From assembly GCA_017521425.1 (NCBI GenBank), contig JAFXCQ010000007.1, positions 62,001-126,000 of the forward strand: a DNA stretch of 64,000 nt. Reading direction: 5' to 3'. This document shows, in pieces, positions 26,854 through 34,268 of the stretch (positions within the stretch are counted from its first letter, which is position 1; every line of letters begins with the position of its first letter). Both the position numbers and the translations under genes were made by a program. This DNA comes from Clostridia bacterium (GTDB taxonomy: Bacteria; Bacillota; Clostridia; Oscillospirales; Acutalibacteraceae). Under the pieces are notes generated by a model. It saw only the letters and a program-made list of their open reading frames with translations, was not told the origin of the DNA and made no database searches.

Positions 26854-28359
26854 ATGAAAAAAGCAAAAAAGATTATTGCTGTTTTTATGGCAGTCTGTAT
26901 GTTGATGGTAAGCTACTCAACACTTGCTTTTGCAGGCGATACTGACACAGGGGTGGATTATACAATTATTGACCCTTATGAGGATGTAAATTGGCTTACT
27001 TATAAACAATACAAAGCCGACCTTCACAACCATACAACTGCAAGTGATGGTACAGACACTTTAAAAGATATGTTAGAGCAGCAGTATGCTTATGGCTTTG
27101 ATATTGCAGCAGTTACTGACCATGGTGTTGTAGATTACGGCTGGACTCGTCAGTCTGTTATTCCTGCTATGGAAATCTTCATTGATTTATTCAAAGGCAG
27201 AGCAGGTGATATTGTTCCTCTTGAATCTAAAGGCGGAGAGGCTGCAAACGGCAATAAATATACTCTTGAAGTAACTAAAAAAGGTAGCTTTTATTCACAG
27301 AAAACAACTGAAGGTGTTCCGCTTCATAAAATGATGAGAGTACCTTGTGGTATTGAACACAACCCAAGTTCACTCAACAATGCTCACGTAAACAGTTGGT
27401 TTGTAGATTACGGTCACGGTTTACTTGGTGGTACAAGTGACTACGAAACACCAATTAAAACAGTTCACGAAATGGGCGGTCTTTCTGTAATAAATCACCC
27501 TGGTGAGTACACAAATGCTCGTGATGAGGATGAAACTGCAGACGCTTACGATTACAACGATACAATGTATAAATATTACATTGATAAATTTGCAGGACTT
27601 CTTACAAAATATGATTCTTGTATCGGTATTGATATTAACAGTAAGGGCGACTCAAGAACCCGTTATGACAGAAAACTCTGGGATATACTTCTTCAGAAGG
27701 TTACACCTACCGGCAGAAATGTTTTAGCAATTGCTACATCTGACGCACACTCAACTGATGCAGTTTATACAGGTTATACTGAAATGTTGATGCCATCTCT
27801 TACTGAAGATAATTTCAGAAAGAGTCTTGAAAGCGGTGCTTTCTTTGCTTGTAGTAAAAATTTAGGCAACCCTGAAGAAATTACAGAAATTGCAAACTGC
27901 TTAGTTGAAAGTATTGACCCTACTGCAGTAGCACTCGGCGAAAAGCTTCAGGCAATTCAGGCAGAGGACCCTAAAGGTAAATACGAAGCACCAAAAGATG
28001 TTGATGCACCAAAGGTTACAGGAATTGTTGTTGACCAGGAAAGCGATACTATTACTTTAGTTACAGCAGGTGCTAAAAATGTTCGTTGGATTGCAAATGG
28101 TGTTACAATTGCAACAGGTAACAGCATTGACCTTGACGACCACAAAAAGTTGCTCGGTAACTATGTAAGAGCAGAAATATTCGGCGAAGGCGGTATTGTT
28201 TACACCCAACCATTTATGCTTGATTATGAAGGTGCTCCGGAGTCTGCTGGCGGTAGTTTTACAGACCTCTGGCAATTAGCAAGTATTATCCCTGATACAC
28301 TTGTAAGACTTTTAGGTAGTCTTTCAATATTCGACACAATCTATGGCTGGATAGCTTAA
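26854..28359 (+). CDS. Secreted PHP-domain phosphoesterase-like protein
   Basis: 501 residues from ATG 26854, with AAAAGGAG 9-11 nt upstream. Signal peptide 1-27 (ends LAFA). PHP domain metal ligands: YKADLHNHT (Asp56-x-His58-x-His60), VTDHG (Asp89, His90), later VINHPGEY and ATSDAHS. PHP domains hydrolyse phosphate esters or phosphodiesters with a trinuclear metal site; most known ones are cytoplasmic, so an exported one is notable. After the PHP part come ~100 residues of Ig-like beta structure (VDAPKVTGIVVDQESDTI...) and a hydrophobic C-terminal segment (LWQLASIIPDTLVRLLGSL). The ligand is unknown. Confidence 0.8.
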   Translation: MKKAKKIIAVFMAVCMLMVSYSTLAFAGDTDTGVDYTIIDPYEDVNWLTYKQYKADLHNHTTASDGTDTLKDMLEQQYAYGFDIAAVTDHGVVDYGWTRQSVIPAMEIFIDLFKGRAGDIVPLESKGGEAANGNKYTLEVTKKGSFYSQKTTEGVPLHKMMRVPCGIEHNPSSLNNAHVNSWFVDYGHGLLGGTSDYETPIKTVHEMGGLSVINHPGEYTNARDEDETADAYDYNDTMYKYYIDKFAGLLTKYDSCIGIDINSKGDSRTRYDRKLWDILLQKVTPTGRNVLAIATSDAHSTDAVYTGYTEMLMPSLTEDNFRKSLESGAFFACSKNLGNPEEITEIANCLVESIDPTAVALGEKLQAIQAEDPKGKYEAPKDVDAPKVTGIVVDQESDTITLVTAGAKNVRWIANGVTIATGNSIDLDDHKKLLGNYVRAEIFGEGGIVYTQPFMLDYEGAPESAGGSFTDLWQLASIIPDTLVRLLGSLSIFDTIYGWIA

Positions 28360-28462
28360 AATTGTTGATTTTGGCGATTATGCCATTTTCGCATCCATTC
28401 GACGTATCTTTATACGTCTTCAGGATTTGAAAATGTCATACTCATCCAAACTGAACAATTTT
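28358..28462. repeat. Long imperfect palindrome at the PHP stop codon (family B, copy 2)
   Basis: AAAATTGTT (28358-28366) pairs with AACAATTTT (28454-28462), CATTTTC with GAAAATG, and the centre is GACGTAT-CTTT-ATACGTC (28401-28418). Symmetry is exact around 28410. The 14-mer GATTTTGGCGATTA occurs at 28367-28380 and again at 28475-28488. The centre resembles copy 1 at 18201-18302, and both begin at a stop codon. No T run follows directly; a separate terminator is at 28524-28565. Confidence 0.65.
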
Positions 28463-28523
28463 AAATGATGGTAAGATTTTGGCGATTAAGTCAGATTAAC
28501 TTGATAAAATGTTTTTAATAATT

Positions 28524-28565
28524 ACGGGTACACTTTTAATTTTTAAAGTGTACCCGATTTTTTAT
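28524..28565 (+). terminator. Intrinsic terminator upstream of the ACT gene
   Basis: A perfect 12-bp stem, CGGGTACACTTT (28525-28536) with AAAGTGTACCCG (28545-28556), and a T-rich tail. Confidence 0.85.
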
Positions 28566-28567
28566 TG

Positions 28568-28596
28568 TTGTAATAATTTTAAATATATGATAAAAT
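28568..28596 (+). promoter_or_regulatory. Promoter of the ACT-PFL operon
   Basis: TTGTAA (28568-28573), 17-bp spacer, TAAAAT (28591-28596) with an extended TG at 28588-28589. Confidence 0.6.
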
Positions 28597-28628
28597 AATT
28601 TTGTATTTTTAATAAGTGAGGGTTTACT

Positions 28629-28898
28629 ATGAACGCAATTGTTACAGTAATCGGTAAAGATAAGGTTGGTATTATGGCAGGTGTCTGCGTTGCATTTGAA
28701 AAAACAAATGTAAATGTTTTAGATATAAGCCAGACAATTCTTAAAGATATGTTTACTATGAATATGTTGGTAGATGTAAAAAATGCAAATGTAAGTTTTT
28801 CAGAACTTGTTGATATTCTTGATAAAGAGGGCGAAAGACTCGGTGTCAGCATCCGTATTCAACGCGAAGATATTTTTGATGCAATGCACAGAATCTGA
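28629..28898 (+). CDS. ACT domain-containing protein (UPF0237 family)
   Basis: 89 residues, a single ACT fold: AIVTVIGKDKVGIMAGVCVA at the start (the glycine-containing ligand loop between strand 1 and helix 1), then VNVLDISQTI and a C-terminal LGVSIRIQREDIF. ACT domains bind amino acids or other small molecules and act as regulatory subunits. It lies 10 bp before the PFL-family gene; this pair is widely conserved in Firmicutes and some archaea, so the two probably act together. Confidence 0.92.
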   Translation: MNAIVTVIGKDKVGIMAGVCVAFEKTNVNVLDISQTILKDMFTMNMLVDVKNANVSFSELVDILDKEGERLGVSIRIQREDIFDAMHRI

Positions 28899-28908
28899 GG
28901 TGTAAAAA

Positions 28909-30267
28909 ATGCTTAATCAACACGAAATTATTGAAACTTTAAATATGATTGATAATCAGCATCTTGATATCCGTACTATTACTATGGGTATTTCTTTAAG
29001 AAACTGCGGTCATCCTGATGCAAAAATTGCCGCAACCAAGATGTATGATAAAATCACAAAATACGCAGAAAATCTTGTAAAAACAGGCGAAGAAATTGAA
29101 AAGGAAATGGGAATTCCGATTATAAATAAAAGAATTTCTGTTACACCTATGGCTATTGCTGCTGAAAGTAGTGAAACTGAAGATTACACCATTTTTGCAA
29201 AGGCAATGGATAATGCCGCAAAAGAATGTGGTGTAAATTTTATTGGCGGTTTTTCTGCACTCGTTCAAAAAGGTTTTACAATTGGTGACAGAAGACTTAT
29301 AAATTCAATTCCGTCTGCTTTGGCTCAAACAGATTTTGTTTGCTCATCTGTAAATGTCGGCTCTACAAAAGCGGGCATAAATATGGATGCTGTAAAGCTT
29401 ATGGGTAATATAATTAAAGATACAGCAGAAAAAACAAAAGAAAATGACGGCTTGGGTTGTGCAAAACTTGTTGTGTTCTGTAATGCAGTTGAAGATAATC
29501 CGTTTATGGCAGGTGCATTCCACGGAGTAGGTGAGCCTGAATGTGCAATAAATGTCGGTGTTTCCGGTCCTGGCGTTGTTTACAATGCATTAAAGGGTGT
29601 AAAAGGTGCGCCGTTTGATGTTGTGGCAGAAACAGTTAAAAAGACTGCGTTTAAAATTACACGAATGGGTCAACTTATTGCAAGAGAAGCATCTTCAAGA
29701 CTTAATGCAGAATTTGGTATCGTAGATTTAAGCCTTGCACCAACACCAGCAGTAGGTGACTCTGTTGCGCGAATTTTAGAAGAAATGGGACTTGAGACCT
29801 GCGGTACTCACGGTACTACTGCCGCTTTAGCACTTCTTAATGACGCGGTAAAAAAAGGTGGCGTTATGGCATCTTCTTCAGTCGGCGGTCTTTCAGGTGC
29901 TTTTATTCCCGTTTCAGAAGACGAAGGTATGATTGAAGCAGTTCACAAAGGTGTGCTTGCTTTAGATAAGTTAGAGGCAATGACCTGTGTATGTTCTGTT
30001 GGTCTTGATATGATTGCAGTGCCAGGGGATACAACTGCCGAAACGATTTCTGCAATTATTGCTGATGAAGCGGCAATTGGTATGATAAATCAGAAAACAA
30101 CTGCAGTAAGAATTATTCCTGCTTTAAACAAAAAAGTAGGTGACGAAATAGAAATGGGCGGTCTTTTAGGTACTGCACCTGTAATGCCTGTTCATAAAGA
30201 AAGCAGTTACGATTTTATTATGCGTGGCGGAAGAATTCCTGCACCATTAAACAGTCTTAAAAACTGA
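28909..30267 (+). CDS. PFL-family protein (UPF0210/DUF711)
   Basis: 452 residues, the usual length. It carries the conserved blocks [45 protein letters not shown] and [16 protein letters not shown]. The family is structurally related to pyruvate formate-lyase folds but lacks evidence for a glycyl radical site here; its role is not established. Cytoplasmic. The ACT gene 10 bp upstream is the usual partner and may regulate it. Immediately downstream begins the first small cassette bordered by repeats. Confidence 0.92.
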   Translation: MLNQHEIIETLNMIDNQHLDIRTITMGISLRNCGHPDAKIAATKMYDKITKYAENLVKTGEEIEKEMGIPIINKRISVTPMAIAAESSETEDYTIFAKAMDNAAKECGVNFIGGFSALVQKGFTIGDRRLINSIPSALAQTDFVCSSVNVGSTKAGINMDAVKLMGNIIKDTAEKTKENDGLGCAKLVVFCNAVEDNPFMAGAFHGVGEPECAINVGVSGPGVVYNALKGVKGAPFDVVAETVKKTAFKITRMGQLIAREASSRLNAEFGIVDLSLAPTPAVGDSVARILEEMGLETCGTHGTTAALALLNDAVKKGGVMASSSVGGLSGAFIPVSEDEGMIEAVHKGVLALDKLEAMTCVCSVGLDMIAVPGDTTAETISAIIADEAAIGMINQKTTAVRIIPALNKKVGDEIEMGGLLGTAPVMPVHKESSYDFIMRGGRIPAPLNSLKN

Positions 30268-30300
30268 GATTGTTTATAATTCGGAACGCTACGCGTTTTA

Positions 30301-30423
30301 AATTGAAAATTGAGAATGGAAAATTGAAAATTAAGGGTCTGCGACGCGATTATAATGTTATAAAAATAAGAGCATCCTATCATTTTAAGTTGAATATAAC
30401 ACCAACTGTAAATGATAGGATGC
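30301..30423. repeat. Dispersed hairpin repeat, copy A3 (left border of cassette 1)
   Basis: 30301-30332 is a 32-nt AT tract with 7-nt period (AATTGAAAATTGAGAATGGA is its first 20 nt) that is perfectly inverted at 31840-31871. After a GC-rich spacer (GCGACGCG) comes a 21-bp stem, 30372-30392 with 30403-30423, holding GCATCCTATCATTTTAAGTT and its complement. It lies between the convergent PFL and XRE genes and could end both transcripts. Confidence 0.75.
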
Positions 30424-30434
30424 ATTAAATTTTT

Positions 30435-30659
30435 TTAATCTTTAGGTAATGGTTTTGGGGTATTAGTATATCCCAAAATATAATCGGCAGAAATATTATA
30501 AAATTCACAAAGAGTTTTTAAATGCTCAATTGGTAAAGCTCTCTTTTTGTTTTCGTATTGTGCATAATATGATTGTGAAGTATTTAATATTTTTGCCACA
30601 TCTGCCTGAGTTAAATCTTTATCTTCTCTTAAATCTCGTATTCTTTGTGCGTAATCCAT
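30435..30659 (-). CDS. XRE-family HTH regulator of cassette 1
   Basis: 74 residues, a single lambda-Cro/CI type HTH: RIRDLREDKDLTQADVAKIL then a recognition helix with SYYAQYENKKR, ending in a YILGYTN tail typical of Firmicutes phage-type and chromosomal XRE repressors. No second domain. It is divergent from the 203-residue membrane protein gene and separated from it by an operator-like repeat, so it probably represses that gene and itself. No toxin motif is visible next to it. Confidence 0.9.
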   Translation of the reverse strand: MDYAQRIRDLREDKDLTQADVAKILNTSQSYYAQYENKKRALPIEHLKTLCEFYNISADYILGYTNTPKPLPKD

Positions 30660-30688
30660 AGCAAAACCCTTTATTTTTAGTATAAAGT

Positions 30689-30745
30689 TAGTTTACAATA
30701 GTTCAGAAGTAAACTATTGACTTTAGTTCACAATTCGACTATAAT
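30689..30745. promoter_or_regulatory. Promoter and putative XRE operator of cassette 1
   Basis: TTGACT (30717-30722), 17-bp spacer, TATAAT (30740-30745) forms a rightward promoter. A perfect 8-bp inverted pair, TAGTTTAC (30689-30696) and GTAAACTA (30709-30716), lies just before the -35 box, and a related half site TAGTTCAC is at 30724-30731. This fits repressor binding over the promoter by the XRE protein encoded on the left. Confidence 0.7.
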
Positions 30746-30785
30746 GTCGTTTATAAGAGAATTATTACAAGGAGAAATGTTAATT

Positions 30786-31397
30786 ATGTATGAAACAAAA
30801 GCAAATGGTGTTACACAAACAAATGCGTACGGAAATGTAGCTCAGTCAGGGTTTATCACACAAGACTCTGTAAGTGGTACAGGTAAGAAAAAGAATAAAA
30901 AGATAATAATATTTGTAGTTTTGGCTGTGCTATTAGTTATAATAATTGCCTCGGCTTTTAAACCTGCAAAAAATTATGAAAATAGCAATTCATTGGTAGT
31001 TAACACTACATGGATTGCAGGAGATGGTTCAGAAGTTGTTTTTACAGACGAAAGAATAGATTGGTATCAGAATCCTGACGACCATTCAGATAACTATTAT
31101 TCTGGTGAATATGAGGTGTACAGAGGAGAAGAAGCCATTGAATACATTACAGAAGAGCTAAGTGAATATGGTGTTACAAAAAGTGAATTAAAGAGTCTTT
31201 TTAACAGAAGTGACTTGTATGATGAAAGTACTTTTGTTGTATTTGATATAAGATACGATAAATTTGTTGTTTCAGGTGAACAACGGGACATCGAAAGACC
31301 GTTAGTTCCTTGGTTTGGCTTTGTTTTAGAAGATGACACATACTTAGATGTCGCAAATATGAATACGAGTACATATTATAAATTTACAAAGCAATAA
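30786..31397 (+). CDS. Unknown single-pass membrane protein of cassette 1
   Basis: About 203 residues from ATG 30786 (AAGGAG 11 nt upstream); a longer reading to 30717 would cover the -35 and -10 boxes. Residues 1-37 are polar with GTGKKKNKK, TM at 39-57, then an extracellular ~145-residue domain, acidic and aromatic, with NTTWIAGDGSEVVFTD near the membrane. Its motif resembles small lipocalin-like or DUF-type exported domains, but I do not recognise a family. It is the first gene of the cassette, divergent from the XRE regulator, and its transcription is probably under that regulator. Confidence 0.7.
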   Translation: MYETKANGVTQTNAYGNVAQSGFITQDSVSGTGKKKNKKIIIFVVLAVLLVIIIASAFKPAKNYENSNSLVVNTTWIAGDGSEVVFTDERIDWYQNPDDHSDNYYSGEYEVYRGEEAIEYITEELSEYGVTKSELKSLFNRSDLYDESTFVVFDIRYDKFVVSGEQRDIERPLVPWFGFVLEDDTYLDVANMNTSTYYKFTKQ

Positions 31398-31458
31398 AAA
31401 GTTTTAGTAATCTTTGGGGTGTATTATACAAAGAAATACAGAGAAAGGAGGAAGTTTT

Positions 31459-31734
31459 ATGCCTAATGAAACAAAAATGAGCTTTAAAGAGTTTAAAAAG
31501 AAAAGCAAAAATGAGAAAACCAAAACATATAAAATGAAACAACTTTCCTCAATAATAGCTATTATTGGTTTCGTTGTTGTATTGGTTGGTTTTTATCTCA
31601 ACAACTCAAGTGCTCAATTTAATGTAGTACCATTTGCTATTGGTGTTCCTATAGCAGTTGTTGGTGCAGTTCTCGATGTTGTAAGCGATAAAAAATTAAA
31701 AAAAGAATACAAAGAATATTTAAAACAAGAATAA
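31459..31734 (+). CDS. Unknown small two-TM protein of cassette 1
   Basis: 91 residues from ATG 31459, with a strong AAAGGAGG 7 nt upstream; an upstream in-frame start at 31414 has none. Residues 1-28 are very basic (SFKEFKKKSKNEK), TM segments at about 29-48 and 56-75, then a basic tail (KKLKKEYKEYLKQE). Possibly holin-, PepSY- or export-like in layout only; no family recognised. It follows the 203-residue protein by 61 bp and is likely cotranscribed. Confidence 0.7.
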   Translation: MPNETKMSFKEFKKKSKNEKTKTYKMKQLSSIIAIIGFVVVLVGFYLNNSSAQFNVVPFAIGVPIAVVGAVLDVVSDKKLKKEYKEYLKQE

Positions 31735-31739
31735 TTAAA

Positions 31740-31894
31740 GCATCCTATCATTTGTAGTTGATATTAAAATTAGACTTCAAATGATAGGATAAACTATTTT
31801 TTGTTCACTTGTAATTATAATTAAGGCGAAGCCTTCCGAAATTTTCAATTTTCCATTCTCAATTTTCAATTAAAATTACTTTACAAGTAATTTT
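31740..31894. repeat. Dispersed hairpin repeat, copy A4 (right border of cassette 1)
   Basis: The hairpin 31740-31760 with 31773-31790 carries CATCCTATCATTTGTAGTT and a near complement. After a spacer containing AATTAAGGCGAAGCCTT, the tract 31840-31871 is the exact reverse complement of 30301-30332. A further small palindrome, AAAATTACTT (31872-31881) with AAGTAATTTT (31885-31894), abuts it. The segment 31799-31837 also matches 47153-47191 in reverse at 35 of 39 positions. Confidence 0.75.
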
Positions 31895-31905
31895 AATGAA
31901 AACTA

Positions 31906-31934
31906 TTGCAAAATCAAATAAACTATGCTATAAT
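31906..31934 (+). promoter_or_regulatory. Promoter of the rimP-nusA-infB operon
   Basis: TTGCAA (31906-31911), 17-bp spacer, TATAAT (31929-31934) with an extended TG (31926-31927), right after the end of cassette 1. Confidence 0.75.
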
Positions 31935-31959
31935 CGACCCGTACGAATACAAACAAGGA

Positions 31960-31985
31960 GTGAGAGCAGGAAGACCTGCTCTCAC
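31960..31985 (+). promoter_or_regulatory. Leader hairpin of the rimP operon
   Basis: A perfect 11-bp stem, GTGAGAGCAGG (31960-31970) with CCTGCTCTCAC (31975-31985), and an AAGA tetraloop, in the ~95-nt leader before rimP. Only a short T-rich stretch follows, so it is more like a stability or attenuation element than a full terminator. It starts about 20 nt downstream of the predicted transcription start. Confidence 0.6.
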
Positions 31986-32029
31986 ATTTATTTGTAAAAA
32001 CTTTAAAAGTGTGAAAAGAGGTGTTTGGT

Positions 32030-32494
32030 ATGGCAAAAAATACTGTTTCACTTGTATGGGATTTAGTAAAGCCTTTCGCGGATGAATTAGGTCTTACTCT
32101 TTGGGATGTCTGCTTTGAAAAAGAGGGCGCAAACTATTATTTGAGAATCATAATCGACAAGGAGGATGGTGTTGGTATTGACGATTGTGTTAATATGAGC
32201 CACGCTATTGATAAACCACTTGATGATGCTGATTTAATTGACCGTCAGTACAATTTACAGGTCTCTTCCCCTGGTATTGAAAGAAAATTGACAAGAGATT
32301 TTCACTTTGACTACGCAATGGGCGAAAAGGTTATTTTAAGACTTATCCGTCCTTGTGACGGTAAAAGAGAATTCAACGGTGTTCTCTCTGGTTATGAAAA
32401 CGGTGCAGTTACAATTTTACTTGATGATGAAATTGAAATGACTGCAGAAAAGAAAGAAATCGCTTTTGTGAAATTAGACGATTTCAATATTTAA
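32030..32494 (+). CDS. rimP: Ribosome maturation factor RimP
   Basis: 154 residues; ATG 32030 with AGAGGTG 6 nt upstream is preferred over GTG 32021. RimP motifs: EKEGANYYLRIIIDKEDGVG in the N-terminal alpha/beta domain, the DCVNMSHAIDKPLDD block, YNLQVSSPGIERKL linker, and the C-terminal SH3-like barrel around LRLIRPCDGKREFNG. RimP binds the 30S subunit precursor and helps assembly around S12. It is the first gene of the conserved rimP-nusA-ylxR-ylxQ-infB-rbfA operon, behind the promoter at 31906-31934. Confidence 0.95.
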   Translation: MAKNTVSLVWDLVKPFADELGLTLWDVCFEKEGANYYLRIIIDKEDGVGIDDCVNMSHAIDKPLDDADLIDRQYNLQVSSPGIERKLTRDFHFDYAMGEKVILRLIRPCDGKREFNGVLSGYENGAVTILLDDEIEMTAEKKEIAFVKLDDFNI

Positions 32495-32543
32495 TTCGTT
32501 TAGAAATTTTTAACTATATATCTTGAAAGGATTGATTGGAAAA

Positions 32544-33626
32544 ATGGCACCAAGAAAAAAATCAACACAAAACAAAGAATTTTTTGAAGCAATTCTTATG
32601 CTTGAAAAAGAAAAAGGTATTCCTGCAGACTTTTTACTTGAAAAGGTTTGCACAGCAATTGTTACTTCAGTAAGAAAAGATTACGGCGGAGCAGATGTAG
32701 TTTTCTGTGACTGTAATCCTGAAAAAAATCAACTTCGTGTTTATGTAAAGAAAACAGTTGTTGATGAGGTACAGGACGAAATGACAGAAATCTGTCAGGA
32801 GGATGCAGTAAAGTACAAGAAAAATGCACTTGTTGGCGATATTGTTGAGGTTGTTCTTGAAACAAAACAATTCGGTAGAATTGCAGCACAAACTGCAAAG
32901 AATGTTATTCGTCAGGGCATCCGTGATGCAGAACGTGGTCTTGTATTAAGAGAATTCCAGAGCAAGCAACAAGAATTAGTTACCGGTAAGGTTCAGAGAG
33001 TTGACCCTAAAACAGGTAATGTTACTCTTGAAATCGGTAAAGCAGAAGCAATTCTTCCAAAGGGAGAACAAGTACCAGAAGAAACATTCAAGGACGGTCA
33101 GCTTGTTAAAGTTTACATTGTAGATGTAAGAGAAACAGAAAAAGGTCCTAAGGCTATGATTTCAAGAACTCACCCAGGTCTTGTAAAACGCCTTTTCGAA
33201 ACAGAGGTTCCAGAAATTTACGAGGGCTTGGTTGAAATTAAATCAGTTTCTCGTGAAGCGGGCTCAAGAACAAAAATAGCTGTTTACTCAAAGGACGAAA
33301 ATGTTGACCCAATCGGTGCTTGCATAGGTCCTAAGGGTCAGAGAGTTGCTACTATTGTTGAGTCGCTCGGCGGTGAAAAAATTGATGTTGTTGTGTACGA
33401 TGAAGACCCTGCAAAATTCATTTCTGCAGCATTAGCACCAGCAACAGTATTAAGTGTAGAAATTGACGGAACACAAGAAAAGGCTTGTCACGTTACTGTA
33501 CCTGATACTCAGCTTTCACTTGCTATCGGCAATAAAGGTCAGAATGTTCGTCTTGCTGCAAGACTTACAGGCTGGAAAATAGATATTAAACCTGAAAGTG
33601 GTTTTTATGTTCCACAGAATCAGTAA
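32544..33626 (+). CDS. nusA: Transcription termination/antitermination factor NusA
   Basis: 360 residues from ATG 32544; an upstream TTG at 32523 would overlap the ribosome site. Domains: N-terminal RNA polymerase-binding region (1-125, with EAILMLEKEKGIP), S1 (around 135-200, VTGKVQRVDPKTGNVTLE), then two KH domains (RTKIAVYSKDENVDPIGACI, IGNKGQNVRLAARLTGWKID). It lacks the C-terminal acidic repeats of E. coli NusA, as is usual in Firmicutes. It controls pausing, termination and antitermination. Second gene of the operon. Confidence 0.96.
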   Translation: MAPRKKSTQNKEFFEAILMLEKEKGIPADFLLEKVCTAIVTSVRKDYGGADVVFCDCNPEKNQLRVYVKKTVVDEVQDEMTEICQEDAVKYKKNALVGDIVEVVLETKQFGRIAAQTAKNVIRQGIRDAERGLVLREFQSKQQELVTGKVQRVDPKTGNVTLEIGKAEAILPKGEQVPEETFKDGQLVKVYIVDVRETEKGPKAMISRTHPGLVKRLFETEVPEIYEGLVEIKSVSREAGSRTKIAVYSKDENVDPIGACIGPKGQRVATIVESLGGEKIDVVVYDEDPAKFISAALAPATVLSVEIDGTQEKACHVTVPDTQLSLAIGNKGQNVRLAARLTGWKIDIKPESGFYVPQNQ

Positions 33627-33674
33627 TTCATAATTATAACACCAAAAGGCAGTAACGGTGTTGCGGAGGAAAAA

Positions 33675-33932
33675 ATGGCGGAAAAGAAAATACCATTAAG
33701 AAAATGTATAGGCTGTGGCGAAATGAAGCCTAAAAAAGAACTTATAAGAGTTGTTAAAAGTCCTGAGGGCGAAATAAGTGTTGACTTAACCGGTAAGAAG
33801 TCGGGCAGAGGCGCATATATTTGCCATTGTAAAGATTGCTTTTTAAAAGCACAAAAGTCTAAACGACTTGAGAGGTCGTTCAGCACTCAGATAAGTGAAG
33901 AAATCTACAACCAGATGTTGTCAGAACTTTAA
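33675..33932 (+). CDS. ylxR: YlxR/RnpM family RNA-binding protein
   Basis: 85 residues with a strong GCGGAGG ribosome site. The family signature is present: RKCIGCGEMKPKKELIRVV, then SGRGAYICHCKDCF, with the four cysteines in CxxC pairs and the GRGAY loop. Family members bind nucleic acid, and in Bacillus subtilis the protein has been tied to RNase P modulation. It sits in its usual place between nusA and the L7Ae-like gene. Confidence 0.95.
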   Translation: MAEKKIPLRKCIGCGEMKPKKELIRVVKSPEGEISVDLTGKKSGRGAYICHCKDCFLKAQKSKRLERSFSTQISEEIYNQMLSEL

Positions 33933-33952
33933 AATTTGGGAGCTTTAAGACT

Positions 33953-34267
33953 ATGGGAATGAAAGATATTATGAATTTTTTAGGTCTTTCAAGAAAAGCG
34001 GGTAAACTATCAATAGGTCACGACAGTGTAATTGAGAGTATTGTAAAAGATAAATCAGAACTTTTAATACTTGCAAGTGATGCTTCTGAAAGACTTAAGA
34101 ATGAAATTAAACATGCTGCTACTTATGGTAATAGAAATATTCCTGTTATTGAGTCACCGTTTTCAATGGATGATTATTATAATGGAATAGGTAAAAAATC
34201 CGCTGTGTTTTCAGTTACCGACAAATCATTTAAAGAAAAATTAGAAACCATGTTCAGGGAGGTATAA
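33953..34267 (+). CDS. ylxQ: L7Ae-family ribosomal protein-like, YlxQ
   Basis: 104 residues. L7Ae/L30e/S12e fold motifs: [18 protein letters not shown], then [16 protein letters not shown] and [13 protein letters not shown]. It likely binds a kink-turn RNA. Two ATGs (33953, 33959) are both possible; GGGAG lies 10 nt before the first. It stands between ylxR and infB, with a one-base gap to infB. Confidence 0.93.
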   Translation: MGMKDIMNFLGLSRKAGKLSIGHDSVIESIVKDKSELLILASDASERLKNEIKHAATYGNRNIPVIESPFSMDDYYNGIGKKSAVFSVTDKSFKEKLETMFREV

Positions 34268-34268
34268 T

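Noticed and set aside
30301-31871. Cassette 1 as a classical insertion sequence or a toxin-antitoxin pair
   Set aside because: No transposase ORF and no clear target-site duplication next to the inverted tracts; neither membrane protein shows a known toxin motif.
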